DNA of 58,704 nt from Paulinella micropora (GCA_019918135.1 WBZZ01005256.1:1-58704), one strand, 5' to 3'. Numbered from the stretch's first letter, positions 17,497 through 28,928 are shown. The notes: generated by a model from the sequence alone, not told the origin. Numbers and translations are program-made.

Positions 17497-18060
17497 TTGC
17501 GTGAGGAGGAAGGCCCACTCCTCAATCTATGGGCGCAACCCATTAGGGGGAGCATGATTATCGTGTCAAACACGAAGCAGTGCGAAGGGTTCAATAAGAA
17601 CAATGCTCGGTGCGCATGGAGGGTAGGGGCAGTTCGGGCTCAAAAAGCAGGCAGTCAGTGTGCAAAAAGGATGGAAAAGCATGGATGCGATTTCTGTTCC
17701 CACCATACCAGTAATGAACGGACTAGGAGTGAATTACTGGCAGTGGTTAGGGCACAACTGAACATGGGGGGTGTACCGTACACCTATGCTTTGATGCTTG
17801 CCCCTATGGATTGGGTAACGCGGCAGTGGATTAGAGTAGACCAGAACTCCCCTTCTATTCAGCCTGATCCTCCCACGTCATCGCCCACACACATGTCACC
17901 GCACAGACCCGTCTCCTCTCACAGCTCTAGTGCTACTCTTCCTTCTCTCACAGGACATATGCTCCCTACTTCAACTGTACAACGTTCTAACTCAAACATA
18001 AAACGAGCAAGAACGCTGAGGTTGCAGTGGGGGAAACACTCAAAAGAGAGAGAGAGGTGA
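17497..18060 (+). CDS. Element C C-x-G-C zinc module
   Basis: The frame carries CEGFNKNNARC (C-x-G-x7-C) and CDFCSHH (C-x2-H) between about 17570 and 17715. This is the same cysteine-histidine pattern as in B, F, G and H, which have YCGYH or similar at the second half. A proline/serine-rich tail follows. The frame start is not certain since coding continues from upstream. Function is unknown; zinc binding is inferred from the ligand pattern. Confidence 0.65.
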   Translation: MREEEGPLLNLWAQPIRGSMIIVSNTKQCEGFNKNNARCAWRVGAVRAQKAGSQCAKRMEKHGCDFCSHHTSNERTRSELLAVVRAQLNMGGVPYTYALMLAPMDWVTRQWIRVDQNSPSIQPDPPTSSPTHMSPHRPVSSHSSSATLPSLTGHMLPTSTVQRSNSNIKRARTLRLQWGKHSKERER

Positions 18061-18273
18061 GGGGGAGACGATGACTGATGAAGATGACGATGAAACCGAT
18101 TCCTATGCCTCTCCCCGCAAGCATTCTTCTTCCCCTGAATCATCTGTACAACGCTCGAACTCTAAGAAGGAAGCGCTGAGGATGGAGCAGGGGGAGAAGT
18201 AGAAAGAGAAGTCAAGGAAGTACGCTCCCACCGTATCACACATTCCCCATCATCACGCCTTGCACCTAGCGAG

Positions 18274-18828
18274 TTGAATGAGGGGATAGATAGAGATAGG
18301 ATTAGGAGAGATCCCACGATTGCATGGCGATGGGAAGAAGGGAAGATGATGATAGTCGGGGAGAATGGGGAGATACCACCTCTTGGAGAGATACAGAGGT
18401 TGGTCGGAGCGTTAGCAGAGGGTGCTAGGGAGCTTGAGGCGAGCGATTCTCTCATTACCGGAAAGGACGGGGAAGTCAATGAATTTTATGAGGAACTTTA
18501 TATGGATATCCAAAGTTTCGTCATCTCGATGGCTCACAAATGGAATAACCCTTTTTGCGAGAGGACTCATTGCGGGATTCCCACATCTTCGGACTCAATT
18601 ATCGGAATACCGGGAATATCTGCAACGCATAGGGGTAGAAGGAGAGAACGCCCGAGACATTCCACCATCGAGACCCAGCACATCTTCAACAGCATCAAAA
18701 CTGAGTACAAAGGAAAGGTTTTGCTGGAGCTATCAGGGTCAAACGGAGAACCAATCCAGGTGTACGACTCGCACACGACCTACAATCCTCACCTCAGTTA
18801 CGGGCTTGTAGCTACATCAGCCTGCTGA
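18274..18828 (+). pseudogene. Element C pre-protease and protease region
   Basis: The first half (GENGEIPPLGEIQRLVGALAEG) corresponds in position to the region before the protease in G. The second half changes character near residue 115 and has LSGSNGEPIQVYDS, probably equivalent to TGNGE in B and G. No intact D-S/T-G active site is visible, so the protease is decayed. It continues in another frame at 18864. Confidence 0.5.
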
Positions 18829-18863
18829 AACGAGGGCTAGCGGTAGTTCATCAGAACAATCAG

Positions 18864-19067
18864 GTGGTTGTCGTGAAATCTCCGATTCACATCAAAGAAG
18901 AACAAATTGTCGCAAGGGGAAGATCTCTCCCCAACAATTTGTTTGTATTTGACCCACCAGGAATGGCCCCCCTAGACCCAAACAAGAGATACGAGCCGGT
19001 ACCGTTGGAGAAGCAGAACGTGAAGGTAGGCGGTGATGACACATCACCGTCTACTGTCTCATTCTGA
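18864..19067 (+). pseudogene. Element C protease C-terminal part
   Basis: VVVKSPIHIKEEQIVARGR and PLDPNKRYEPVPL align with the protease ends of G (ILKHPIRVKESDVIVRGR, DINKRFEP) and B. It gives the position of the protease-integrase boundary. The frame ends in a stop shortly after. Confidence 0.6.
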
Positions 19068-19142
19068 CTTCCTCCCCGCCACTCTGCCCAATCAACAACC
19101 CTTCCTGTTTATTTTGATGTTTACTGTGATGATGTCCCATGT

Positions 19143-19862
19143 GTGTGTGGTTGGCGATGTCAAGAAAGTAAATCATATGTTCCATTTTCCCACGAAGCAA
19201 ACACAGAGAAGGGGCAGCGTTGTTCACAAAGTTTGATTTGTTGTTTGTCTGGTGATACAAGCACACATACTTTTCGAACTCATGAACACGATTTTGATTG
19301 TGACATGACAATAGCACTTAATCCAGTTGTCAGACCTACTCATAGTGAGCATATCCATGCAACAGTTTTCCACCGCATGTGTAAACATAGAGGGTTAAAG
19401 CGATGGAAAGAATGTCTCATTTACATGGGCGTAAAGATAGTAGGAGCAGGATGGCGGGAGAGGATTATGAAGTGTGAGTACTGCTTAAGGAATAAGATTA
19501 AGAATGCACCACACTTTCACCGAAATCATCATGTCGTAGAACGCCATCCCGGGGTTCATATTTCTATGGACACTCAGGGATGGTGGAATACTACATCATG
19601 GGATGGTAAACGGTACAAATTCACGGTCAAGTGTCTCGGTTCTAATTTCGAGCTCGACTATTATCTGCGCCATAAGAATGAATTCTTCCCGTGTTTCCTT
19701 AAAGCCGTCATGTACTTTGAAAGGCATACAAACAGGAAAGTCAAATTTATTACTTGTGACCAAGAATATGGTCGTTACGCATCCTTTCAGGAGTGGATTG
19801 ACACAAACCAACCTATTTTAATTGAGGCTCCCACAGCCGAGAACAGGCAGTCTCGAAGATAG
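19143..19862 (+). pseudogene. Element C integrase core
   Basis: A zinc-binding pre-integrase region ends with CEYCLRNKIKNAPHF. The catalytic aspartates are in ISMDTQGWW and ITCDQEYG. LDYYLRHKNEFF is a signature shared with F and G. The third acidic residue would lie in APTAENRQSRR, just before an in-frame TAG. The frame continues as GGPARAMLSDADLPPSFW at 19881, so this is one integrase with a stop codon. The first 60 or so residues of the open frame are not clearly integrase. Confidence 0.75.
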
Positions 19863-20445
19863 AGAGGTCGCATCAAACCAATGGGGGGTCCCGCACGAGC
19901 CATGCTTAGTGATGCGGACCTTCCTCCGTCTTTCTGGACGGAAATGGAGAAAAATGCCAAGTACATCAACAATCTGCTCCCGATAGCAAAAGGGCCCTTT
20001 AAGGGTAAGTCCCTACGAGGTTATTCACCGCCGGAAACCTTATCTACATCATCTTCGCCCCACGGGTTGCGCTGCCGTGATGAAGATAAAGGCCCAACGA
20101 GGTAAAGGCGAGAGGGGAAAGAAAGTCATCTTCTTAGGATACGAACGTAATACAGGGTATTATCGGGTTTATGACCCAATTGCACGGGTACTACACGGTA
20201 ATGTCCGGAATGTTATGTTCGATGTCTGGAAACTGGGAAAACGCATCCCTCGAGGGAACAGCAGATGGGGATATGTTTTCGGTCGAGTGGGAATCGGCCA
20301 CACCCCCTGCTGTTCCACCCATGTCCGAGAAGAAAGATAGCTTTAGAGTGTCAGAAACTACACATAGCGAAGATACTCAAAAAGCCCCCACTGCACCTTT
20401 AGCACCCTGGGTAGAACTGAATAGCGAAAATGACTCGGAAATCTC
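19863..20445 (+). pseudogene. Element C integrase C-terminus and linker
   Basis: GGPARAMLSDADLPPSFWTEM is the usual integrase end helix. A second frame has VIFLGYERNTGYYRVYDPIAR (20077-20340), the copia LGY...YRVYD motif. A third frame (20171 onward) gives an acidic linker (VPPMSEKKDSFRVSETTHSED). Sequence is lost at 20446, where the LTR of element E starts, so RT never follows. Confidence 0.65.
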
Positions 20446-20966
20446 CGACAGAGTAGCAGTCCTTCCGAACCGGAAGACTTACTAGACCACGGGCAATGGT
20501 TCTTGCCGGAATTAAAGGTGATATGCGCAGAGGGTGGGCAATGCCGTGAAGCAGTTGACCACACTCTATTCCCAATAACTAGTCAATACAAGTATTACTA
20601 TTCCGTTATTAAATCTCAAGTGTTTCAGTTCACTTATGCAGTGTTGTTACCTTTCAATTCTGAGATACAAACAGTGATTCTTGAGCACACTAACTACGAT
20701 TCCTGTCCGTTCTATCTAAGCTATCTGTTCTACAAATGGTTGGTCCACAGAAAACCAACTCTATTCTAGATAATGCTAGAAAGTCTAGAAGGTATGGAAA
20801 GTAGATTGTGCCACTGTAAGTTGCACATCCTTCTTGTACTCGCAGTTAAATATGGTAATATATAGGCAATTGGCAAGGAGGGCCGGCAGAGAATACATTT
20901 ACGTGAATTTGCCACTAAGGACAAATCCGGTAACGGATATTCTCAAGTAACGGTATTTCTCCGACG
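20446..20966 (-). repeat. LTR of partial element E
   Basis: Shares its start (CGACAGAGTAGCAG) and end (TTTCTCCGACG), and most bases between, with the two LTRs of F, but with more differences than those show to each other. It is thus an older member of the same family. Confidence 0.8.
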
Positions 20967-21211
20967 CTCCCCCCCAAAGAACGTAAACTTATCTGCCTTG
21001 TCTGCTGAACTTGAAATAATTTATTATTATGTCCACACCAAGGACCTTATGATTATAATAACAATAAACATGTCTAAGCCCGGCCCTATCACTCATGTTG
21101 GCGGTATAAAGCCAGACCCCTGTTTGGTCGCGACTACTTACCCTCACTCTCTCTGAGAAGTATGTCAGATGTGGCTCCCCCGTTTACCGCGGCATGCCTG
21201 TATCGGTTAGA
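20446..21211 (-). mobile_element. Partial element E, related to F
   Basis: A 521-bp LTR (20446-20966) followed by a C-rich polypurine tract complement (20967 on) and about 240 bp of 3' internal non-coding sequence. It is similar throughout to the 3' end of element F (27071-27890). It is cut off at 21211, where the LTR of element G starts. No coding sequence remains. Confidence 0.8.
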
Positions 21212-21375
21212 GCACTTAGACTAGTTAGCTCTCTTGCAGGTCAGTTCTGCATTTATGTCTTCGGATTAAAGTGGCTGTGTCACTGAGCAACCTGGCTTTG
21301 AACGAAGTCTCCCGGCAAACCGCAAGTGAAAGGTAGGGTAAGGTCCGTGAGTGACCGGTTTATACCTAATCATCG
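21212..21375 (+). repeat. Truncated 5' LTR of element G
   Basis: Matches 44444-44600 with small indels. Only the 3' part of the LTR remains; the left side is replaced by element E. Confidence 0.75.
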
Positions 21376-21385
21376 GTCATGAGCC
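21375..21385 (+). promoter_or_regulatory. Primer-binding site of element G
   Basis: GGTCATGAGCC lies at the LTR end, one base different from the GGTTATGAGCC of B and H. The ATG inside starts a gag frame. Confidence 0.55.
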
Positions 21386-22684
21386 GTTGGGATAGTGGTT
21401 CATCACAGCAATACACGAACTGGAAACAGTTCTTATCACACGCACCCGTCTATGACGGTGTCACAGAACATCTTCAAGAATTTTAATATCAGCTAGAGGA
21501 ATATGCTTACGGTATTAGTACAATTCTCGGGGACATGGTGAAAGACGCATTTCTCGATGAGATAGATGCTAAGAAGAAATACGGATGGGATTTGAGCAAG
21601 AGAACCGACTGAAGAAGATTCACCAGACGTGAGTGAAGAGAGTGAGGAAGAAGACAAAGCAGGAGACGCATCATCCTCATCAACATCATCACGCACAAGA
21701 CGACAAGACCCAAAGAAGAAAACACTAGAGAAGCCGAAAGAGTATGCGAAATGGACTAATGAGCAGAAGCTAGCTTGGAGGAAAAAGCGAAGAGAAGAGC
21801 GAGACGAGCACAAATGAGAGCATTGAAAAGCATACACAGTGTGACGAAGAGAGCGTACAAGAGGGAGCAAAAATATTTGCAGCGATGTAAATTATTTCAG
21901 CTACTCATAACCACTGCATTCTCTAACTACAAAGTCGTCGCATATCTCAGAAGCCGTAATGCTCAAGATCCGTTCGATAAAGTCGGAACTGTCAAGAGAA
22001 AATACGGAAAAATTTCCGGAGCAGTAAGATATTTGGAAGAAAAGAAATTCAGGGAGAGAGCTCCTAGGAAGAACGAAGACGTAGACGCCTGGCTCACCAG
22101 GTACCTACTGAAGAAAGAGTGGCCAGAAAAGCTAAGAGGAGAGAGGTTTGAAGAAGACGAATCAACAAACCGGTTGCTAGAGAAGCTAAGTAGGCACCCA
22201 GCCTATGGTGCTAAATACTTTGTTGATCACTATCGTATGGCACCAGCCATACGACCCAAGCACAACGACATAGTTGAGGCAGCTAGAGAGGTTTATGTGC
22301 TTTGGGAGGCAACCAACAGACAGACGAAGTGTGAGAAAGGAAAGAATAGTAATAGAACAGATGGAGAAGTAGCAGCTTTATTGCTAGCAGGAGAGGAAGA
22401 AGAGGAGGGAAGGAAGAGTGGGAAGAGCAAGTGGGAAGAGCAAGTACAAACAAAAAGGTGAACACGGGGGCAAGCATGATGGGGCAGTGACAGAACGAAA
22501 GGAATGGTGGCTCACTGCAGTTTGTTATAACTGCAGCGAGACTGGTCACACTAAACGCTTTTGCCCTAAGCTCGCTAAGTCTAACAGCTCTCGTCGCACC
22601 CATAAACCCCACAACACCGCCCCTCCAAGAGAGAAACCCAAAGCAAAAGTAGTAAGTTTCGCAAGAAAAAGGATAAATGGGTGA
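21379..22684 (+). pseudogene. Element G gag and zinc knuckle (frameshifted)
   Basis: The first frame (MSRWDSGSSQQYTNWKQFL) stops after 35 codons. Gag continues in other frames: an acidic stretch near 21629-21817, then 21775-22461 with a basic helix (RAYKREQKYLQRCKLFQLL) and capsid-like ISGAVRYLEEKKF, VDAWLTRYLLKKEWPEKLRG. The latter aligns with gag of B. A CCHC knuckle, CYNCSETGHTKRFC, lies at about 22520-22562. Roles are particle assembly and RNA packaging. Confidence 0.7.
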
Positions 22685-22956
22685 CTCTTATAAGAGGTGA
22701 AAAGGGTGAAAAAAACGAAGGAGAACAGGGGGAAAACAATAACACAGAAGAGGACGACAGTTCAGAAGAGGAAGACTATGAACTGATTGTCATGGAGGCA
22801 GAGGAAGATCAAGAAGAGGGCAACACAGCCCAAAAAGGAGGAGAGGAAACGGAAGGGGAGGATAGTGAAACAGAGGAGCAAAAAGAGAACGACACTGAAA
22901 AACCCGAAAGAGTCCGTGAAGGGGGGGTTAGAATGTCGAGCAGCTCCCAGACTCGC
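22681..22956 (+). pseudogene. Element G acidic linker up to the D insertion
   Basis: Glutamate-rich low-complexity sequence (EEDDSSEEEDYEL, GEETEGEDSETEEQ) after the zinc knuckle. It ends at the target duplication CTCGC (22952-22956), where element D begins. The linker resumes at 37977. Confidence 0.6.
22952..22956. repeat. Target-site duplication of element D, left
   Basis: CTCGC, identical to 37972-37976 on the other side of element D. The match is exactly five bases. Confidence 0.8.
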
Positions 22957-23247
22957 CAATGTATTAATATCCACCGGTTTACTTGAACGTAGAGGTCAGG
23001 ACCGAGACCGGAGCACTTGGTGACTTGCTTGTTTAGGCAAATCTGAGAATTTTACTGACTAAAACAGACTGGGGTAAAATAGGCGCGCGTTCAGCCGCGT
23101 GTATGTCCTGATCACAGTAATACAACTGTCGGTGCTAAAGATAAATAAATCTTATGTCGGCCCTTCCTATCGATAATAATACCTCGATACTAATACGGTC
23201 TATCGAATTAATAATACAATCTAACCGTTGTCCAGATTGGTATAAAG
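22957..23247 (-). repeat. 3' LTR of element D
   Basis: Pairs with 37683-37971. On the coding strand it starts CTTTATACC and ends ATACATTG. The ends are fixed by the 5-bp target duplication, and are C...G rather than TG...CA. Confidence 0.9.
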
Positions 23248-23254
23248 CTCCCCC
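23248..23254 (-). other. Polypurine tract of element D
   Basis: GGGGGAG on the coding strand, touching the 3' LTR. Confidence 0.7.
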
Positions 23255-23302
23255 TAATTCGATATGAGCGGAAAATACAATAAGATTATACTAACACTCA
23301 CA

Positions 23303-23668
23303 CTAAGGAGCAAAGTCAAGTTCATGACAACCAATGTCACTACTTTGCATGTCCCGACAAGCGGTCAGCACCCTCTTAAACACAGACGGGCTAGGGATTC
23401 GTTTCGATAGAATGTCTGCCCTGTTTTCGCTCGACGCAGCCCACTTGAGAACAATCTCCCCCTTACCTATCGCTTCGGTAATATGATAGTATCGTAGAGC
23501 AATATGGCGCAACTTCTTTCCAAATACCGCCTTCGGTGCTGAAACTAACAGTGACTGATTGTCCACCCGAATCACCGGTGCAGACTCCAACTCCTGCTTC
23601 AACTCGTTGCTCGCCGCCCATGGAATCGACAACACCACATTCCGGCACGCCATCACGTCATGGATCAC
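23303..23668 (-). pseudogene. Element D RNase H
   Basis: VIRVDNQSLLVSAPKAVFGKK and LRHIALRYYHITEAIGKGE align closely with the end of the A frame (VDNQATV, MRHIALRHYHVTEAIRKGE). The ADILSK motif near the end is typical of copia RNase H. The domain's first half is in the neighbouring frame (ADADSSLGN in 23658-24689); a frameshift near 23680 separates them. Confidence 0.8.
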
Positions 23669-24689
23669 ATCCGATAGCCCATATTATAAGTTTCACTCTC
23701 CTGGGTACCCGTAGCCAAATGCTTTTGCACACTCGCACGCACATAATCGGCCCATTGGCCAAGAAGACACAACCCCCTGTGCGCGAGTACATCTTCCACC
23801 CATTCCCCAACGACGAGTCGGCATCCGCCTCAATCACCCGATTGCCATCCGACGAGAATTTAACCTCACGATCCTTGACGTACACGAAGTACCTCATAAG
23901 TTGCTCTGCCGCGCAGTAGTCAAATTTGTCTCTGTCAGCCTGATGTTCAGCTATCACACTCACGGGCAGAACCGACTCGGGCACACTCGCTTTGATATAT
24001 ATATAGCTTCCCACAATCTCTTGAGGGCTATACCCCAACATGGCTGGCTCCATCTTCGATCCCTCAGGCAACCAGGGAGTACGTGCAGGCATCCATTCTC
24101 TCCCATCACTTCGCTTAAACCGATGCATCAACGTTGCAATATACGCAGACTGGAGGATCGTAATGCTATATACTCCCCTAACTTTCTCAACCTTGAACGT
24201 AAGCGATACAAACTCTTTCAGCGGCCCCAAATCTTTCACATTGCCCCATGCTTCATCGAGCGCACTCATGTACTCATTCCGGCTTTCAAATGACGCTGCT
24301 GCATGAATACTGTCATCAACATGGTATGTAAGAGTCTCGGTCTTACTCGTCGCAGCATCTACTCTACCAAACAAAGTCGGCTCCAAAATGCTCTGCACAA
24401 AATCCAGCCGCTTCTGAGTCGGCACCACACGCTTGTACCAGTAAACATGACCGAATTGCTTCAAGCCATTCACCCCCCCCCCCCCCGTAGCTAAATACAA
24501 CGTATTTGGAGGTGCATAGCCCTTCGGCGGCTGCATCCACACCCCCTGATCAAGCTTTACGTTGGGAAAGGCACTCTCCTCATCACTACCAAATAACTGC
24601 GTGCCGTGCAGTACAGCCAATGCACATGTTAACCACACCAGCTCGTCGGTATGTCTACTGCATCGTACTGCCATCGAGGTTGAGCACAT
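23658..24689 (-). pseudogene. Element D reverse transcriptase
   Basis: Copia RT with DEESAFPNVK (first catalytic aspartate), GHVYWYKRVVPTQKR, and TYHVDDSIHAAA (catalytic aspartate pair). RNase H begins near IEADADSSLGNGWKMYSR. Very similar to the RT of A. The start of the frame and its last 40 or so residues are out of frame. A run of ten C (24477-24486) encodes extra glycines and is a likely length-error site. Confidence 0.85.
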
Positions 24690-24768
24690 CCTATGCCAGC
24701 CAACCTCGATTTTCTTTCCACTACCTCACCACCTGTCTCTCTCCTCTTTTCAAAGTCAGCAAACCTCA

Positions 24769-25188
24769 TCAGAACAAAGGCTCGCCAGGTGGCTTTTCAC
24801 TCACATACCTCTCTTCAATGGCCCCCAACCTCAAATGTTTATCAATGTCAGCAAATCTTGCCTCATTAAACTTCCCCGACTCTGTTGCCGAACGATAGGG
24901 AACCGGTGTCGAAACCAAAAACGCACCGGAGCGAAAACCGGCAGCCGTCGTCTTCTTCCTGCTCCTTGGCTGATCAACGATGTTCGACACGTCGATTGTG
25001 TTGCCCCTCCATCTGACAGGCACACCCTTTGCATCCCTACGCCCCATTGCCTCGTAAGCATCATTCTCTGCAGGTTGCCCCCGACCTCCTCTTCTTGGAC
25101 CCAGAGGCCGACTCATCACCTGCAGACTCAACAGCAGATCTTCCCAGAGCAGCTCCCACAGATATGGCACTGGTCGGCGTCTCTTCAA
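24769..25188 (-). pseudogene. Element D linker before RT
   Basis: KGVPVRWRGNTIDVSNIV and STPVPYRSATESGKFNEARF align with residues about 199-256 of the A frame (RGVPVEWTGNAIDVSNIV, TVPVPYRQATKSGLFNDSRF). It joins integrase tail and RT. The frame is broken on both sides. Confidence 0.7.
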
Positions 25189-25873
25189 CCTCTACCAGCC
25201 TCACCACACCTTCGTCGCACCGTTGGTCTCGCCCAACCACCGTACCGTTGTTTTCAACACTCGTACCGTTGTTTTCGTCAATTGAGCGCTCACCCAACGC
25301 CACTTCTGGCAATCCACTAATGACTTGCCACTCGTCCTTGGTGAAAAATATACCGGGTGCACCGTCACTTTTTCCCACAAACTCCTGTCGAACCTTTTCC
25401 GAAGTGTGAAATGCATGCTGGGACGATGTCGCCATCTTCCCCTTTGGGTATAAAGTAGGCCACCCATGCACCCTGGGATCCTTTACCACCACATCAGCCG
25501 ACGTCTTGACCTTGCAATCGTAGTAGCTCCACACCACATAAGCAGACTGCTCCACATTAACTCCCAGGAACACCCCAGGCTCTCCTTTCTCCTCCCCCTT
25601 TCTTCCACCTTTATAAACCACACAAAGGCATCCAAATGGGTAAAGAATAGAATAATGTGGCGGTGGTCTCTTGTACAAAGCTTCATGTCGCGACACCTTA
25701 TCCCCCGCTCGCCCTTGCATGTTAAGTAGAAATACAGAGTTAACCGCCAGAGGATAGTGGCACAGATCGTGCAACCAGCACCGTAGCCGCAAGGTTGAAC
25801 ACAATCTTAATCGCAGCTTCAGCGTACGCATCCTTATTCGGATCCGCACGATCCGGCAAATTTCGCTCAACAC
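25061..25873 (-). pseudogene. Element D integrase C-terminal region
   Basis: HYSILYPFGCLCVVYKGGRKG and GVFLGVNVEQSAYVVWSYYD are the copia integrase tail motifs and match A. VHGWPTLYPKGKMATSSQH is shared too. The first 50 or so residues are out of frame. It ends in an acidic linker toward RT. Confidence 0.75.
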
Positions 25874-26210
25874 CCATTTTTCGCAGAAAATCGTTGATGT
25901 AGGTCGCCACCCACTCTTTATCCGTTCTGAACTTTTTCATCAAAAGCCCGTCTGCGTGCGTGACCACGCCTGTAGCTCTTCTACTTGCCTCAACGTCCCC
26001 TCCTGCTCCCTTGTCCGTACCCAATAGTTCTTGATGTAGCCAGACGTTGTCAACAAATACATTGCAATACGGCGTCCCCCCAAACATAGGAAACGCAATC
26101 TTTCCCGTCCCGTCTCCACTCCAATCCTCTCCAGCTCGTTCGCAGATAGTCAAGGAAGCCCTCTCGTAGTTCGAGTGTTGTTTCATTTTAGTCGTTGACA
26201 GGATGTGCAA
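25740..26210 (-). pseudogene. Element D integrase core
   Basis: The triad is visible as WSGDGTG, KKFRTDKEW and DAYAEAAIK, matching D77, D142 and E176 of A. The segment between the first and second aspartates (VDNVWLHQELL ... ATGVVTHADG) diverges from A and is probably frameshifted. Zinc ligands lie in the previous frame (CTSCQ). Confidence 0.8.
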
Positions 26211-26887
26211 GAAAGGTCAGCAAACGACCCCTTGCCTTTGAGGTTGATATTGTTCATCCTGACAAACTGTCTTCCCATCGTCTCGCCAAAGTGCCAGACG
26301 TCATGCAAGGATTGTAGGTCGGTTGTCGCAGACGGCTTCATCGTTGTGTTCCAAAACGCAGCCGACGCACCAGGGTAGGGGCACTTGCCTTCATCTCGTC
26401 CTTTCACCCTTGCTTTCTCCGCTTGCTTAAATGTATACTGGCAGGTGTCCTGATCGAAATCGCCTACCAATATCTGCTTCCCTGGGTCAACCTCAATCTT
26501 TTCCTTAGTCACAAAGAAACCGTTGCCCTGCAGTATTATCGCATAGCCTTTCTTTTGCAGTTGCCCCGCCGAGAAGAGCACCCTATCCAACGTTTCCAGG
26601 CTATACGTTTCTCCCATTGTCACGTCGCGCGGTTCACCACAGCCATCGACTCCAACAAACGATGCTGTCCCTTTTTTCGAGGTCCTCGTAGGCCCTGAGA
26701 TCCCAACCAACTCCAGGTTCTTGTCCTGTTTATCTCGTAACATCCTGCCATCAGGAACAAGGTGACGGGTCGTACCGCAGTCCGAGAACACCTCGGTCTC
26801 CAGCCTTACTCCCCCGTCCCCTTCAAACGCCATAAGCCCCTTAGGTCGTTCATTGGAACCGCCATCCGTAGCCGAGCTAGCATCCAC
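26183..26887 (-). pseudogene. Element D aspartic protease
   Basis: Active site VFSDCGTTRHLV (D36 of this frame) has the same unusual DCG as element A. GETYSLETLDRVLFSAGQLQ aligns with GETYVLPTLDRTLFSSGRLQ of A. The pre-integrase motif VWHFGETMGRQFV and CTSC end the frame. Confidence 0.82.
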
Positions 26888-27065
26888 CCCATTCGGTTCA
26901 TCCTCATCTCCAATTCATCACGTTGCCGAAGTAACTCTAGATATCTTTCCCCAGCTTGTTGTACACCATGGAGCGGCAACCCCAACGACCACACCGACGG
27001 GTCACTACTCATCATGTGTGCAGCGTTGTCTTCATACTCGTCTTCCTGAGGTGTATTTAGTGGCT
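26806..27065 (-). pseudogene. Element D linker between MYND block and protease
   Basis: Acidic linker with LNTPQEDEYEDNAAHMM, then a coiled-coil-like stretch (YLELLRQRDELEMRMNRMG). Removing F and one target duplication gives a continuous acidic reading DRDEEVPEVEKKPLNTPQED, which shows where F entered. Confidence 0.6.
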
Positions 27066-27070
27066 TCTTT
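27066..27070. repeat. Target-site duplication of element F, left
   Basis: TCTTT, identical to 36080-36084. Confidence 0.8.
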
Positions 27071-27618
27071 CGACAGAGTAGCAGTCCTTCCAAACCGGAA
27101 GGCTTACTAGACCACGGGCAATGGTTCTTGCCGGAATAAAAGGAGGTGTGCGCAGAGGGTGGGCCATGCCGTGAAGCACTTGACCACACTCTAGTCCCAA
27201 TAACTAGTCAATACAAGCGTCCAAGTATTACTATTCCGTTATTAAATGTCAAGTGTTTTCAGTTCACTTATGCAGTGTTGTTACCTTTTATTAATTAATT
27301 CTGAATACAAACAGTGCTGCTTGAGCACTAGAACTACGATCCCTATCCGTTCCATTTATTGCTATCCGTTCTATAATTGGTTGGTCTACATAAGTCCCGA
27401 CGGAGACCAACCCTATTCTAGATAAATCAAGAAGGTCTGGAAGGATGAATTGTAGATTGTGCAACTTTACAGTTGCACATTCTTCCTGTACTTGTAAAGA
27501 GATACGGTAATATAAATGCAAATGGCAAGGAGGGCCGGCAGAGAATACATTTACGTGAATTTGCCAAAAAGGACAAATCCGGTAACGGATATTCTCTAGT
27601 AACGTTATTTCTCCGACG
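27071..27618 (-). repeat. 3' LTR of element F
   Basis: 548 bp, pairing with 35546-36079. Coding-strand ends are CGTCGGAG and CTCTGTCG, a short imperfect inverted repeat. It has 14 extra bases near 27152 compared with the 5' copy. Confidence 0.92.
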
Positions 27619-28928
27619 CTCCCCCTCAAAGAACGTAAATTAATCTGCCTTGTCTGCTGAACTTTGGAATAATTTATTATTATGTCCGCACCAAGGACCT
27701 TATGATTATAATAACAATAAGCATGTCTAAGCCCTATCACACACGTTGGCGGTGAAAGGCCAGACCCTGATTGGTCGCGACTACTTACCCTCACTCTCTC
27801 TGAGAAGTATATCGGATGTGGCTACCCGGCTTACCGCGGCATGCGTGTATCGGTTAGATTACAAGCAAGGCTGGCGTCCCACGGTATAGCTAGGCCTCTC
27901 CGACGAGAAGAAAATTATTTTCCCACTCTCACCTAACCTCTCAATTGCTCAAAGGCAAAAAGTTCCGCCCATCCCGGCTGAATACTTGTGAAGAAAATCA
28001 TGCATCGGAAATCATGAACATATAATCAAAAGATAATAAGTCAACTTAATAAATGTTGATCCGGTAATATGAGTTACGGTGAAATTTAATGATTTATCTA
28101 TCCCTAATGCTTATATGATAAACATAATGTCCATATATATGAAGTATAGATATAGACATCACATTGTGACATATAAAATGTGGCGTTAAATATTATAATA
28201 AAAGTTATGAAGGCAAATGCTTATAAAATATGCAATATGATATAAGGTCATGCCAAATTAACGCAGTAGTCATAGAGCAGCGAGTTCTAAAAGAAAATGC
28301 AGTTTATTTAGTATGAGATATAAATGCAACTTAGCAAAAACAAAAACGTCAGCATTTCCCCGGCAAGGGGTACCTTTCGGAAAACAACATGAAAAAAACA
28401 TTATACTTCGAAGGGTCTGAGCCGGCGGAACGCGAGGTTTTGGATGCGCTAAGGACGCCGGGCGCGTTGGCTACGGATCCGCATCAAACATTATCCTCTA
28501 GGGTCCTTTCCCTCGAACTTTGCCTTGTGCTCTGGGCCTGACTCTTGCTCGACTACCTAAAGATCCTATCAACGAAGAAAGGGGATAGCGCAAAGCCAGA
28601 ACACTCCAAAAGCACAAACAAACATGGTGGCGAGTCCGGACAACCTATAATAGCGCTTTTGGGCACAAAATCTCTAAGAGCCGAGGGCTGCTTAGTGACT
28701 TTGTCCCCAGAAGCGCTCCGTCACGCGTTGACGCCGCCCACTTCCGATTCAGCCGAACGCAACGCGAAATACAACCTAAACAACTGGGGTAGATAAGGAA
28801 TAGCGAGGTTGTCCCTCGTAAAAGATAAAACAAGACCGACTTTGAGTAATTACACTCATTTCCGGTCCCCGGTTCCTTGACTTAGTCAAAATTGGCATTA
28901 ACCCCCTGCTATGGCTATAGCTCGCCTA
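27619..28928 (-). other. Element F 3' non-coding region
   Basis: Begins (coding strand, right to left) after the RNase H stop and ends with the polypurine tract GGGGGAG at 27619-27625. The part near the LTR is shared with element E and partly with the debris at 14733-15202. The middle (about 27960-28340) is very AT-rich; 28380-28800 is richer in GC. No coding frame is convincing on either strand. Confidence 0.6.

Larger units (their letters stand above)
15236..20445 (+). mobile_element. Copia element C (gag to integrase, truncated)
   Basis: Plus-strand copia relic. Only the last bases of its 5' LTR remain (ending GGTCTAACA at about 15263). Gag, a zinc knuckle, an acidic linker, the C-x-G-x7-C module, a decayed protease and an integrase follow. 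It stops in the integrase-RT linker where element E begins; RT, RNase H and the 3' LTR are gone. Multiple frameshifts and in-frame stops show it is old. Confidence 0.8.

Noticed and set aside
17497..18060. Giant-virus origin of the zinc module or of the window
   Set aside because: No capsid, packaging ATPase or other viral hallmark gene is present; all modules are embedded in copia polyproteins.
28545..28796. Plus-strand 83-codon ORF
   Set aside because: No motif, antisense to the element F 3' non-coding region, and its composition is unremarkable.
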